From Inhella gelatinilytica (lineage in GTDB: Bacteria; Pseudomonadota; Gammaproteobacteria; Burkholderiales; Burkholderiaceae_C), in NCBI RefSeq assembly GCF_016093295.1, contig NZ_JAEDAL010000001.1:744001-808000 (forward strand): a stretch of 64,000 bases of DNA. The letters are read 5' to 3'. Shown one piece after another: positions 50,627 through 59,155 of the stretch. The translations under genes and the position numbers were made by a program. The notes beneath the pieces are model-generated. The model was not told the origin of the DNA. It ran no database searches and was given only the letters and a program-made list of their open reading frames with translations. Each line of letters opens with the position of its first letter. The stretch's first letter is position 1.

Positions 50627-50916
50627 GGCACCCCGCAGCCACGCAGTGTGGCCGCTGCTGCGTGAGAACCGACGGCTCGCGTGACGACCGATGCCATGAT
50701 GGCCATTCGACAATGGGTACAGCCTGTGCCAAACACCACCTGGCAGCTGCTTTAGGCCTCAGTTTTGGCCTGCTGAATGGCACACCAACCTGAATGACTC
50801 TCCATGTGCGACAAACACTTGCGAGCGTTTTTACCTGCTGCATTACGCAGCACGGTCTGTCATTGCGCAGTCTCTTGATAACACGTAGGCTTCACTTTTC
50901 ACCTGGGAGGTGTTTC

Positions 50917-51288
50917 ATGAAGGCTCTCATTTCTCTCTTGATCTCAGTCATGTGCGGTTCTGCCGCAGCAGATGCGTTGGTCCCAATCTATGAGGCCGTT
51001 CTTCTGAAGAATGGCAAGGTTGCTGCGCGCGAGCGAGTGTCCGGCTCTTACGGAACTCCTGTCAGTCTTTCATTGCCGGAGTCGGTTCAAGTCGAGGTGG
51101 TGGCTGAGTTGCCGGCATCATCTGGCATGTCGAAGACAAACCTCCGCATCTGGCGCGCTGGCGCCGGACCAAGAACTTTAGTCAAGCAGATGTCTGCTGA
51201 AATGGATCTTCGTCAGACTCCGTCCTTCGAGTACCAGATTCCCAACTCAGAACTCAAAGTGCTTGTGAAACCTCGCTCAAGCAGGTAG
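50917..51288 (+). CDS. Secreted protein of unknown function
   Basis: The 123-residue product has a signal peptide (MKALISLLISVMCGSAAADA) and a beta-rich mature part (SVQVEVVAELPASSGMSKTN). TGGGAGG precedes the start at 50917. Codon and base use is less GC-biased than that of its neighbours, which may mean recent acquisition. The 290 bp upstream (50627-50916) hold nothing I can recognise. Confidence 0.6.
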   Translation: MKALISLLISVMCGSAAADALVPIYEAVLLKNGKVAARERVSGSYGTPVSLSLPESVQVEVVAELPASSGMSKTNLRIWRAGAGPRTLVKQMSAEMDLRQTPSFEYQIPNSELKVLVKPRSSR

Positions 51289-51447
51289 TGCACATCACGC
51301 GCCGTGTGGGGTGAAGCCGACCCTTCGCTCGAGGCGACCCCGAGTAGCTCAGGATGAATAAACCAAAGCACTGCCAAGCCGCCGCATGAGCGGCGAAAGC
51401 GTCCTAGCTCGACGCGGCAGCGCAGTGGCGGCGGGCCGCGATGGCCA

Positions 51448-52050
51448 TCACGCCCCATCCTGGTGGAACAGCGCCTCACGCAAGCCCTTGTACGGCGCAT
51501 AAAAGGCCCGCAGTTGGGCGATATCGGCCTCCAGGTCACCCGAGGGCCAGAACACTGGCCCCAGGCCGATGCGCTTGCCGCCAAAGTCCAGGTAAGTGGG
51601 CACGATGGGCAGGCCCGCGCCCTGGGCGATTCGATAAAAGCCCGTCTTCCACTCGCGCACCAGGCCGCGCGTGCCTTCGGGCGCAATCAGCAGTTGCAAG
51701 GGCCCAGGCGCGTTCTTCAGGGCTTCGACAGAGGAGGCCACCAGGTTGCTCCGCGCGTCCCGGTGCACGGCAATGCCGCCCAGCCAGCGCATCAGCGGGC
51801 CCCAGGGCCAGCGAAAAATGCTGGCCTTGCCCATCCAGCGCACCTGCAGCTTGAAGGCAAAGCCCGCCATCAGCATGTACGGCATGTCCCAGTTGCTGGT
51901 GTGCGGCGCGGCGATCATCACGCAGCGCTGGGCTTCGGGGGGCAAGCTACCTTCAAGCTTCCAGCCGCACAGCCGCAAGTAGCCGCGGGACAACCATCGC
52001 ATGGCGGGGCGCAAAACAGGGGTGGTGAAGAGCGTGGCCTGGTGCTTCAT
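51448..52050 (-). CDS. 1-acyl-sn-glycerol-3-phosphate acyltransferase-like (PlsC family)
   Basis: The 200-residue protein has the acyltransferase block I (IAAPHTSNWDMPYMLMAGFA, the HX4D motif) and block III (LLIAPEGTRGLVREWKTGFY). It transfers an acyl chain to a glycerolipid or similar acceptor at the inner membrane. ATG at 52050 was chosen. It is divergent from the cobalamin gene. Confidence 0.87.
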   Translation of the reverse strand: MKHQATLFTTPVLRPAMRWLSRGYLRLCGWKLEGSLPPEAQRCVMIAAPHTSNWDMPYMLMAGFAFKLQVRWMGKASIFRWPWGPLMRWLGGIAVHRDARSNLVASSVEALKNAPGPLQLLIAPEGTRGLVREWKTGFYRIAQGAGLPIVPTYLDFGGKRIGLGPVFWPSGDLEADIAQLRAFYAPYKGLREALFHQDGA

Positions 52051-52143
52051 GGGCCCTAGTGTCGGGGGTGAGCCCCCTTTTTTGCGCTGCGCTGGCAAGA
52101 TGCTGGTTTTGCCAGCCTGCCGATTCCCCACCGGCCTCTCACT

Positions 52144-52728
52144 ATGGGCAACCGCCTCACTCAAATAGCCACCCGCACGGGCGACGATGGCACCACCGGC
52201 TTGGGCGATGGCCAGCGAGTTTCCAAGTCCAGCCTGCGCATTGCGGCCATGGGCGATGTGGACGAACTCAATTCCCACTTGGGCGTGCTGCTGGCCGAGC
52301 CGCTCCCCACTTCGGTGCGCGATTTGCTGGTCGTGGTTCAGCACGAGCTCTTCAACCTGGGGGGCGAGCTGTGCATGCCCGGCTATGCCCTGCTCAAAGA
52401 CGAGGCCGTCCTGCACCTGGATCAGGCCCTGGCCGATTTCAATGCCGACCTGCCGCGCCTCCAAGAATTCATCCTTCCCGCTGGAACGCGCAGTGCCGCG
52501 CTGGCGCATGTTGCCCGCACTGTGGCTCGCCGCTCCGAACGGGCCGTGGTGACCCTGAGTGAAGCCGAGACCGTTCGCGCCACGCCGAGGCATTACCTCA
52601 ATCGACTGTCGGATCTCCTGTTCGTTTTGGCTCGGGTTCTGAACCGCGCCAACTTGGATGGATTGGGCGGGGACGACGTGTACTGGAAGAGTGAGCGCTT
52701 GGCCCGCTCTGAGGCAGACGCTTCGTGA
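52144..52728 (+). CDS. Cob(I)alamin adenosyltransferase, PduO type
   Basis: The 194-residue protein has the PduO/MMAB signature IATRTGDDGTTGLGDGQRVS, GDVDELNSHLGVLLAEPLPT and LFVLARVLNRANLDGLGGDD. It makes adenosylcobalamin from cob(I)alamin and ATP. A hairpin at 52091-52116 precedes it but shows no B12-riboswitch signature. Its stop overlaps the helicase start. Confidence 0.9.
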   Translation: MGNRLTQIATRTGDDGTTGLGDGQRVSKSSLRIAAMGDVDELNSHLGVLLAEPLPTSVRDLLVVVQHELFNLGGELCMPGYALLKDEAVLHLDQALADFNADLPRLQEFILPAGTRSAALAHVARTVARRSERAVVTLSEAETVRATPRHYLNRLSDLLFVLARVLNRANLDGLGGDDVYWKSERLARSEADAS

Positions 52729-53954
52729 CCGGCTTTCAAGCGCTCAGTGCCGCGCTTCAGCACGCAGCGAGCCAGGCCGGGTATGACCACCCGACCCCCA
52801 TTCAGGCCCTGACACTGCCCGCCGTCCTGGCGGGTCGAGACGTCTTGGCCCTGGCCGAAACGGGCTCGGGCAAGACAGCCGCATACGCCCTGCCTTTGCT
52901 GCAACGCCTGCTGGAGCCCAGTCCCACGCCAGATCCGCGCGTGTTGGTCCTGGTACCCACCCGTGAGTTGGCCCTTCAAGTGGCCGAAACCTTTCGGGCG
53001 CTGGCTGGCCCGCTGCCCCGGCGCATCAAAGTTGCGGCGCTTTTTGGCGGCGTTTCCATTAACCCGCAGCTCATGGGGCTGCGTGGTGGGGCCGATGCCA
53101 TCGTGGCCACACCCGGTCGTTTGCTGGATGTGATTCAACACAACGGCGTTCACCTGCAGGCCGTACAAACCTTGGTGCTCGACGAGGGCGATCGCTTGCT
53201 CAGCGCCGGGTTTGAAGAGGAATGGCACGCCATTGCTCGCATGCTGCCGCCTCAGCGCCAAAACCTGGTCGTCAGCGCCACCCTGCCGACCTCCCTTGAG
53301 CAGCTGACGAGCGCCTTGCTGAAGGACCCGGTCCGGCTCGAATTGGAGGCCCTCCCGTCCCTGCTGACACAGCGAGCCATTCAAGTGGATGCTGCGCAAC
53401 GCGGTCCCCTGCTGCGCCACCTGATTCGTAGCGCATCCTGGCCCCGTACGCTGGTCTTTGTGGCCACGCGTTATGCCGCCGATCACGTTGCGGACAAACT
53501 CAACCAGCACGGTCTCGCCGCTGCCGCGCTGCATGGTGACCAAAGCCAAGGGGCCCGGCGGGACGTTCTTTCGGCGCTCAAAAAAGGCCAGCTTCAAGTG
53601 CTGGTGTGCACGGACCTGGCCGCCCGTGGCGTGCACATTCCCGATCTGGCAGCCGTGATCAACCACGACCTGCCCCGTTCAGCCGCCGACCACTTGCATC
53701 GAATTGGCCGCACCGGACGCATGGGGCAAGCAGGCGTGGCCGTGAGCTTCATTTGCGCGGACAGCCCCACCAATGCCGAATCGCATTTCCGCTTGATTGA
53801 AAAGCGGCAAGGTCAACGCATTGCGCGCGAACAAGTGGCGGGTTTTGAGCCCCAGTCCCTTGCCAGCGAACAGCAGGCGACGGGGGGCATCAAAGGCAAG
53901 CGCCCCAATAAGAAGGACAAGGCCCGCGCCGCGCTTAAAGCGGGTCAAAGCTGA
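52725..53954 (+). CDS. DEAD-box family RNA helicase with DEGD motif
   Basis: The 409-residue protein (GTG start) has Walker A (AETGSGKTAAYAL), PTRELALQVAETF, motif III (SATLPTS) and motif VI (HRIGRTGRMGQ), with the RhlE-like layout. Motif II reads DEGD (LVLDEGDRLL) rather than DEAD. A basic C-terminal tail (IKGKRPNKKDKARAALKAGQ) should bind RNA. It probably acts in rRNA processing or mRNA decay. It overlaps the convergent WYL gene by 10 bp. Confidence 0.92.
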   Translation: MTGFQALSAALQHAASQAGYDHPTPIQALTLPAVLAGRDVLALAETGSGKTAAYALPLLQRLLEPSPTPDPRVLVLVPTRELALQVAETFRALAGPLPRRIKVAALFGGVSINPQLMGLRGGADAIVATPGRLLDVIQHNGVHLQAVQTLVLDEGDRLLSAGFEEEWHAIARMLPPQRQNLVVSATLPTSLEQLTSALLKDPVRLELEALPSLLTQRAIQVDAAQRGPLLRHLIRSASWPRTLVFVATRYAADHVADKLNQHGLAAAALHGDQSQGARRDVLSALKKGQLQVLVCTDLAARGVHIPDLAAVINHDLPRSAADHLHRIGRTGRMGQAGVAVSFICADSPTNAESHFRLIEKRQGQRIAREQVAGFEPQSLASEQQATGGIKGKRPNKKDKARAALKAGQS

Positions 53955-54925
53955 TCCACGGCAGCCCGCAGGCGGTCCGCAAAGGCATGCCTCAGTGAGT
54001 CTGGCGCCCGGACGGTGACTTGCCCGGCGTGTCGCAGCAGGTCCATCAGCAGCTCCGTGGGGTCCACATAGGGCAGGCGCATCAACAGACTGCCATCGCT
54101 CTGCGCTTGCACCTGTTGCGCGGGGTGCCACTCCTCGTGGGCCACCCAAGCGGCAGCTTCGGGTTTAAACAGCAGCTCGGCCCATTGCTCCGCCCCGCCC
54201 GCGAAAATGCCGTAGCCCCGGTCCATGTCGGCCTCCACGGTCTTGAGAGGCAAGCGCTTGGCCTTGGCGTCCAAGAGACGCGCCGCTTGCACAGCATCCA
54301 GCGCAAAGCGACGCAAACCCTCATTTTTGTGGCACCAGGCATCCAAATACCAAGCGTGGCGGTAGTGCACCAAGCGCTGCGGTGACACCTCCCGCGCCTC
54401 GATCGACGGGGTGGCTCCCCCGCTGCGTTTGCGGTAATCCAAGACCAAGCGTTGGCCACTCAGCACCCCGCTGCACACCTTCTCAAAGTGTGCGGTGTTG
54501 GCCCGGCGGCGTGCGGTGCTGATGAGCTTGACGCGCCGCTGCAAGTCCTTCGCTGCCCCCTCGTCCAACCCCAGCATGGTGTGGATGCGCTCAAACATCG
54601 GCGCCAGGTGCCGGCCCAGCAGTTCGCCTTCATCCAGACCTTCGAGCATTTGGTGCAGGGTCAACAGGGCGTGCAGTTCATGCTCGCTGAGCCACAGCCC
54701 CGGCAATTCGTGTTTGACGGCGCGCCAATGCTCCTCCCCAAAGCGATAGCCGTTGGTCAGCGCGTCGTACTCAATCGGCGCGCCCAACCGGTCTCTCAAG
54801 TAAGCCAAGTCGCGTTTGAAGGTGGCCCGCGAAACCTCCAGTTCGGCCAAGAGTGTGTCGATATGCACACAACCGCGCGAACGGATGAGCATTTCGATCT
54901 TGTAAAAGCGTTCGGTTCGGTCCAT
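53945..54925 (-). CDS. WYL-domain transcriptional regulator
   Basis: The 326-residue protein has an N-terminal helix-turn-helix (RGCVHIDTLLAELEVSRATF) and a WYL domain (LVLDYRKRSGGATPSIEARE; LVHYRHAWYLDAWCHKNEGL), with a WCX-like C-terminal domain. WYL domains bind ligands such as nucleic acid fragments, and these regulators often control defence or DNA-repair genes. It is divergent, by 96 bp, from the unrecognised 360-residue gene, its most likely target. Confidence 0.9.
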   Translation of the reverse strand: MDRTERFYKIEMLIRSRGCVHIDTLLAELEVSRATFKRDLAYLRDRLGAPIEYDALTNGYRFGEEHWRAVKHELPGLWLSEHELHALLTLHQMLEGLDEGELLGRHLAPMFERIHTMLGLDEGAAKDLQRRVKLISTARRRANTAHFEKVCSGVLSGQRLVLDYRKRSGGATPSIEAREVSPQRLVHYRHAWYLDAWCHKNEGLRRFALDAVQAARLLDAKAKRLPLKTVEADMDRGYGIFAGGAEQWAELLFKPEAAAWVAHEEWHPAQQVQAQSDGSLLMRLPYVDPTELLMDLLRHAGQVTVRAPDSLRHAFADRLRAAVDQL

Positions 54926-55021
54926 TGTTCAGTCAGGTCAGGGAGTACCCGAGTATTGCAGGTGGCTCACGCCTTGAGCCATCTGGCTTGCAGACTAATC
55001 AACATCTTGTTGGAGACCGTC

Positions 55022-56104
55022 ATGCACAAGCCCCATGCACTGCGCCGCCTGAATACCCTGGACCGCCAATCGGACTTGCACTTTGAAGATCCCGGAGTCC
55101 AAGCGGTTCACGAGTCCTTGTCCACGCCGGCGGTGGCACCCGGCATCCCGGGCAGCGAACGGGACCCGCTCGGCTGGCAGTTGGGTTACGACCATGCCCG
55201 CTGCCATGTTCCCCTGCCCGCTGCCCACTTGCATCCGGCCTCACCGCTCTTTCAAGGCTTTCACGCCGCCCTGCAAGCCGGTTTGTCCTCGCAGCAACGC
55301 GATGTTGCAGCCGGCACGCGCGTGTGGCTGTCCCTTCGCTTGCAGGCTTGGACGGAAGGCCTGCCCTACGAAGAGCAATTACTCACCCCCCATTACCTGC
55401 GCCAACTGCGCCGCACCACCTGCCCTGTCACCCGTCAATCCCTTCACGACGAGCAGGGCCACCCCCAACAACGAACCTGGGCACGCCTGCGTCAAGACCA
55501 CGGCTACGCCGCGGGTCATCTCGTTCAACTGAGCCGGACCGCCGCACAAGCCCTCAAAAACCGCACCGCCACTGACTTGCAACACGTGGCCGACCACTTG
55601 GCACCCGAATGCGCCACGGTCGAGGGCTTGGATGCCGCCTCCTGGGCGCGTTTGGCAGCGCTGGCTCGCATGGTCCAAGCGCACGACGACAACCCAGACC
55701 CCTTGCCGGTGCTGCCGCCCAACCGGTTGCGCTTGTTGAACCCCCACCATGCCCTGCAAGCCTGGATCACCCGCCAACTGGCTTTGCCCGGCTGGGCCGC
55801 CCGCGGCAATGTGCTGGCCCAGGCCCTGCCCACAGAAACCGCTCGAACCGCCGCGCAAGGCTTGGTCGCCGCCCTGGCCCCGCATGCGCTGCGTCTACCG
55901 CAACACGAGGGCAAAGAATTGCAATGGCTGCTGGAGGACCTGTGGCGCGATCCCCGTGTCCAACGCCGTTGGGTGGGGCTGAGGGTCGCAACGCGGGGGG
56001 TCGATTTGGAAACGCTGCTGCTGCGTCTGCCTGCACCGACCGGCTGTCATCTGGAACACCATGCCGAAGCCGGCGCCACCGAAGGCTGGACCGAACTGCA
56101 TTGA
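55022..56104 (+). CDS. Unrecognised 360-residue protein divergent from a WYL regulator
   Basis: I do not recognise this protein. It is soluble, leucine- and histidine-rich and helical. A conserved-looking stretch (GWQLGYDHARCHVPLPAAHL) and several Trp residues occur (VWLSLRLQAWTEGLPYEEQL; LQWLLEDLWRDPRVQRRWVG). No nuclease, ATPase or membrane motif is visible. TTGGAG lies 7 nt before the ATG at 55022. The context (WYL regulator, then a DnaQ-type exonuclease and MazG on the other strand) fits nucleic-acid stress or defence, which is only an inference. Confidence 0.65.
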   Translation: MHKPHALRRLNTLDRQSDLHFEDPGVQAVHESLSTPAVAPGIPGSERDPLGWQLGYDHARCHVPLPAAHLHPASPLFQGFHAALQAGLSSQQRDVAAGTRVWLSLRLQAWTEGLPYEEQLLTPHYLRQLRRTTCPVTRQSLHDEQGHPQQRTWARLRQDHGYAAGHLVQLSRTAAQALKNRTATDLQHVADHLAPECATVEGLDAASWARLAALARMVQAHDDNPDPLPVLPPNRLRLLNPHHALQAWITRQLALPGWAARGNVLAQALPTETARTAAQGLVAALAPHALRLPQHEGKELQWLLEDLWRDPRVQRRWVGLRVATRGVDLETLLLRLPAPTGCHLEHHAEAGATEGWTELH

Positions 56105-56135
56105 AAAGGACGCTAAACGCGTCAAAACCGGTGAC

Positions 56136-56357
56136 TTAAGCCGGTAACCCCTTGCTCAAGCGTTCGACGCGCCCGTCTTGTGACTGCAGGCCCACGCAAT
56201 AGCCTTGACGCATGTAGAACTGGGCCCACTGTTCGGCGGCAGCCCGGTTGGGTAACCACGGAGCGCTCTTTTCAACCCGCATGCGCAGGCCATTGCGCTC
56301 GTAAAACACCAATTTCCACATCCCATCGGGACGTGCAGTACCCAGTCGATTGCCCAT
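56136..56357 (-). CDS. 73-residue protein of unknown function
   Basis: The small protein reads GMWKLVFYERNGLRMRVEKS and AAEQWAQFYMRQGYCVGLQS, a beta-alpha-beta-like, tryptophan-rich unit. No family is recognised. It lies 49 bp downstream of the exonuclease on the same strand and is convergent with the unrecognised gene. Confidence 0.55.
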   Translation of the reverse strand: MGNRLGTARPDGMWKLVFYERNGLRMRVEKSAPWLPNRAAAEQWAQFYMRQGYCVGLQSQDGRVERLSKGLPA

Positions 56358-56406
56358 AGTTTTTCTGGTTGAGGGCTAAAAATTTACCAGAGGCCAGCGG
56401 GCGAGC

Positions 56407-57072
56407 TCAACACAAACGAGGACCTTTCGCGAAGGCTTTCACATAGGCGCCCGCCGCCTTGGGCCATTGGGCGAAGGCCAGGGCTTGCAACCGTTGGGCC
56501 AACTCAAACGTCACCGGCAAACCCTCCAGATCACCGGCCAAGTGATGGGCGATGTCCAGTCGCATTTGCATCCACAAGTGCGCCGTGGTGAGGGCGTCAG
56601 CCAAGGCCCGGTGCGCCCGGCCCTGGCTGGGCAGTTCATGAAACGCAGCCAAGGTTCCCAACTTGCAGTTGGGCGCCTGCGGATAGAGCTTGCGCGCAAG
56701 CTTCACGGTGCACAGCCGCTCGGGGTTGGCATGGGCCTCACAGTCCGCTTTTAGCATCTCTTCACGCCAGAAGAGCGCATCAAAGCCAACGTTATGAGCA
56801 ATCATCGGACAGGGCGGGTGCCGCTCAGCCAGTTCCCGCATGACGGTCGCCGCGGGCGTGGCCGTTTCTAGCAAGCGATTGCTAATGCCGGTCAGTTGCT
56901 CAATGAAGGGCGGAATGACAACGCCCGTGTACATGAGGCTGTCGTAGCGGTCGACCACCTCGCCACCCCGTACCCAAACCACCGCCACTTCCGTGGCCCG
57001 AGCGCCCTTTTGTGGTGAAACCCCGGTGGTTTCAAAGTCCACCACGGCCAGCAATTGCGTATCCAAGATCAC
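56407..57072 (-). CDS. DnaQ-like 3'-5' exonuclease (DEDDh)
   Basis: The 221-residue protein has exonuclease motifs I (AVVDFETTGVSPQKGARATE), II (PMIAHNVGFDALFWREEML) and IIIe (RAHRALADALTTAHLW), the DEDDh set including the catalytic His. It resembles the proofreading subunit fold but is probably a stand-alone nuclease. It overlaps the MazG gene by 4 bp, so the two are coupled. Confidence 0.88.
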   Translation of the reverse strand: MILDTQLLAVVDFETTGVSPQKGARATEVAVVWVRGGEVVDRYDSLMYTGVVIPPFIEQLTGISNRLLETATPAATVMRELAERHPPCPMIAHNVGFDALFWREEMLKADCEAHANPERLCTVKLARKLYPQAPNCKLGTLAAFHELPSQGRAHRALADALTTAHLWMQMRLDIAHHLAGDLEGLPVTFELAQRLQALAFAQWPKAAGAYVKAFAKGPRLC

Positions 57073-57383
57073 GGCGGGGGGTACTTCGCGGCGTTTTTGG
57101 CCATTTTGGCGACGCAGGCCGCTTCCAGGTCAATGCCGGTTTCACGCGCCAAATGCAGCAAGTACAGCAAGACATCCGCCATTTCATCGGCCACTTGGGT
57201 TCGTCCGGGCTCTGACGCCGTCAAGGCCTGAGCCTCATCCGCAGACAACCATTGGTAGCACTCCACCAGCTCCGCCGCCTCCACGGACAAGGCCATCGTG
57301 AGGTTCTTGGGGTTCAAGTACGGCAACCATTGACGGTCCTGGGCGAAGCCCGCGAGTCGGTTTTGCCAAGCCAAGAGGTCCAT
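57069..57383 (-). CDS. MazG-like nucleotide pyrophosphohydrolase
   Basis: The 104-residue protein has the all-alpha NTP-PPase motifs EAAEL (ALSVEAAELVECYQWL) and VADEMADVLLYLLHLARETG, which bind magnesium. It hydrolyses nucleoside triphosphates to the monophosphate, cleaning the nucleotide pool. ATG at 57383 was chosen. It is the first gene of the mazG-exonuclease pair. Confidence 0.88.
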   Translation of the reverse strand: MDLLAWQNRLAGFAQDRQWLPYLNPKNLTMALSVEAAELVECYQWLSADEAQALTASEPGRTQVADEMADVLLYLLHLARETGIDLEAACVAKMAKNAAKYPPP

Positions 57384-57445
57384 ACGGTATTCACAATGCA
57401 ATTAAAGGTTTTAAATTGGTGGTCGTAGTAGAGGACGCCCGCCGC

Positions 57446-57454
57446 TGTGGATAA
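57446..57454 (-). promoter_or_regulatory. Consensus DnaA box
   Basis: TGTGGATAA is the complement of TTATCCACA, the consensus DnaA site, in an AT-rich spacer between mazG and paaY. Confidence 0.6.
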
Positions 57455-57563
57455 GTCAAAAACATCAAGGCCAACAATCCTTTAGATGCTCATTTGACTT
57501 GTGGGTGAATGGCCTAATCGGGCCGGGACGAACCGACAACAACTTCCCAAAATGCTGCTCGGC

Positions 57564-57572
57564 TGTGGATAA
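57564..57572 (-). promoter_or_regulatory. Second consensus DnaA box
   Basis: A second TGTGGATAA lies in the same orientation, 118 bp from the first, near the 3' end of the convergent-side spacer. Confidence 0.6.
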
Positions 57573-57587
57573 GTGCAAGCTTGTTCG

Positions 57588-58199
57588 CTAGCCATCCACA
57601 GGCTTGTTCATCTCGACTTTGGGCCGAACCTCAAACAGAGGCAGTTCAGGGCGATGGGGCTCAATCGCCGGCAATGGCGTCACTTCCTTCAAGCTGTCCA
57701 GGCAGCGGCGGGTGAGCTGCTGGTAGGTGGCCGTGCCCTCGGCCTTCCAGGCGATTTCTTGCTCTGTCAGCTCGCGCAAGGCCTTGGCGGGGCTGCCCAC
57801 AATCAGGTGACGGGCCGGCAAGCACCGACCCGCGGGCACAAAGGCATGGGCGGCCACGATGGCGTATTCGCCCAGCACCACCTCATCCATCAAGACGGCG
57901 TTCATGCCCACCAGGGCGCCCCGCTCCACTTCACAACCGTGCAGGATGGCGCCGTGGCCGATGTGGCCGTCCGGCCCCACCCGGCACACCTTGCCGGGAA
58001 AGCCGTGCAGCACACAGCAGTCCTGCACGTTGGCACCCTCCTCGATCACGATGCGGCCGAAGTCGCCGCGCAGGCTGGCGTTCGGGCCGACGTAAGCCTT
58101 GGGGCCGATGTGCACGTCGCCAATCAACACGGCGGTGGGGTGTACATGGGCAGTGGGATGGATGACGGGAATCACGCCGTCAATGGCATAGCAGGGCAT
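57588..58199 (-). CDS. paaY: PaaY: hexapeptide-repeat thioesterase of phenylacetate pathway
   Basis: The 203-residue protein has the left-handed beta-helix pattern ([40 protein letters not shown]) and zinc-binding histidines ([15 protein letters not shown]) of the gamma-carbonic-anhydrase fold. The C-terminal extension fits PaaY, a thioesterase that rescues CoA from dead-end ring-CoA adducts. It is divergent from the paa operon and shares the palindromic operator region. Confidence 0.9.
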   Translation of the reverse strand: MPCYAIDGVIPVIHPTAHVHPTAVLIGDVHIGPKAYVGPNASLRGDFGRIVIEEGANVQDCCVLHGFPGKVCRVGPDGHIGHGAILHGCEVERGALVGMNAVLMDEVVLGEYAIVAAHAFVPAGRCLPARHLIVGSPAKALRELTEQEIAWKAEGTATYQQLTRRCLDSLKEVTPLPAIEPHRPELPLFEVRPKVEMNKPVDG

Positions 58200-58234
58200 T
58201 TCCGATCCTGATTAAAAGCAAACCTCGTTATCAT

Positions 58235-58252
58235 CGACCGACCGGTCGGTCG
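58235..58252. promoter_or_regulatory. Perfect 18-bp palindrome, probable PaaR operator
   Basis: CGACCGACCGGTCGGTCG is its own complement and lies in the divergent spacer between paaY and paaG. The TetR gene at 63766 is the natural binder; TetR-type PaaR repressors of phenylacetate operons are released by phenylacetyl-CoA. Binding is inferred. Confidence 0.8.
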
Positions 58253-58312
58253 GGAATGGCATCGAGGATTTATCCCGAAGTTTCCACCGGCTGTTCGCAG
58301 CTTGCACCCGCT

Positions 58313-58333
58313 TTATCCCCAAACTTATCCCCA
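58313..58333 (+). repeat. Tandem TTATCCCCA repeat at the paaG start
   Basis: TTATCCCCA occurs twice, 12 bp apart, directly before the ATG at 58335. Each differs by one base from a DnaA box. The meaning is unknown; it may be chance. Confidence 0.45.
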
Positions 58334-58334
58334 G

Positions 58335-59138
58335 ATGAGCTCCACAGACCCTGCTTTGTTGATGGACTGCGCCGATGGCGTGGCGGTGCTGCGGCTGAAC
58401 CGCCCCCAGGCGCTGAATGCCTTTACCGCCGAACTGTTGGCGACCCTTCGTGAGACGCTGGACCGCCTGGGCGCGGAAGAGTCGGTGCGGGCCGTGGTGA
58501 TCACGGGCGAGGGCCGGGCGTTCTGTGCGGGTCAAGACCTGTCGGACCCCCATGTCGCGCCCGTGCCGGGTGAAGCGCCCAAGGACATTGGCTACCTGAT
58601 TGAGCACTTCTACGCGCCCATGGCCCGGGCGCTGCGCGCTTGCCGTGTGCCCACGGTCTGTGCGGTCAATGGTGTGGCGGCGGGCGCGGGCCTCAGCCTG
58701 GCCCTGGGCTGTGACTTGGTCGTGGCCAGCGAAAAGGCCTCGTTCGTTCTGGGGTTCAACAAAATTGGCCTGGTGCCCGATGCGGGCTCGACTTGGCTGC
58801 TGCCCCGCCTGGTGGGCCGCGCGCGGGCAATGGAACTGGCTCTGCTGGGCGACAAACTCAGCGCCACCGACGCCTTGGCCTGGGGCCTGATCAACCGCTG
58901 CGTTGCCCCGGACGCCTTGTTGGAGGAAGCCAAGGCATTGGCGGTCCGCCTGGCCGTGCTGCCCACCCGGGCCTTGGTGCGCACCCGCCAGCTTCTGGAC
59001 GAGGCTCAGACCCTCTCCTTTGGCGAGGCCTTGAAGGCCGAGGGCGTGGCCCAAAGCGAGCTCGGGTTTGCGCACGACTACCGCGAAGGCGTCGAAGCCT
59101 TCATGCAAAAACGCGCACCGCGCTACACCGACCGTTGA
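58335..59138 (+). CDS. paaG: PaaG: ring-epoxide isomerase (enoyl-CoA hydratase family)
   Basis: The 267-residue crotonase-fold protein shows LNRPQALNAFTAELLATLRE, the oxyanion-hole glycine in AVNGVAAGAGLSLALGCDLV, and NKIGLVPDAGSTWLLPRLVG with the catalytic Asp. It isomerises ring-1,2-epoxyphenylacetyl-CoA to the oxepin. ATG at 58335 was chosen. It is the first gene of the forward operon. Confidence 0.92.
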   Translation: MSSTDPALLMDCADGVAVLRLNRPQALNAFTAELLATLRETLDRLGAEESVRAVVITGEGRAFCAGQDLSDPHVAPVPGEAPKDIGYLIEHFYAPMARALRACRVPTVCAVNGVAAGAGLSLALGCDLVVASEKASFVLGFNKIGLVPDAGSTWLLPRLVGRARAMELALLGDKLSATDALAWGLINRCVAPDALLEEAKALAVRLAVLPTRALVRTRQLLDEAQTLSFGEALKAEGVAQSELGFAHDYREGVEAFMQKRAPRYTDR

Positions 59139-59155
59139 ATGCAGAGCCCCGTCAC

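Noticed and set aside
52091-52116. Hairpin before the cobalamin adenosyltransferase as a B12 riboswitch
   Set aside because: Only a simple 8-bp stem is present; the B12-box and multi-helix core are absent.
57384-57600. Possible chromosome origin
   Set aside because: Only two good DnaA boxes, and no dnaA, dnaN, gyrB or rpmH nearby; treated as a DnaA-box cluster only.
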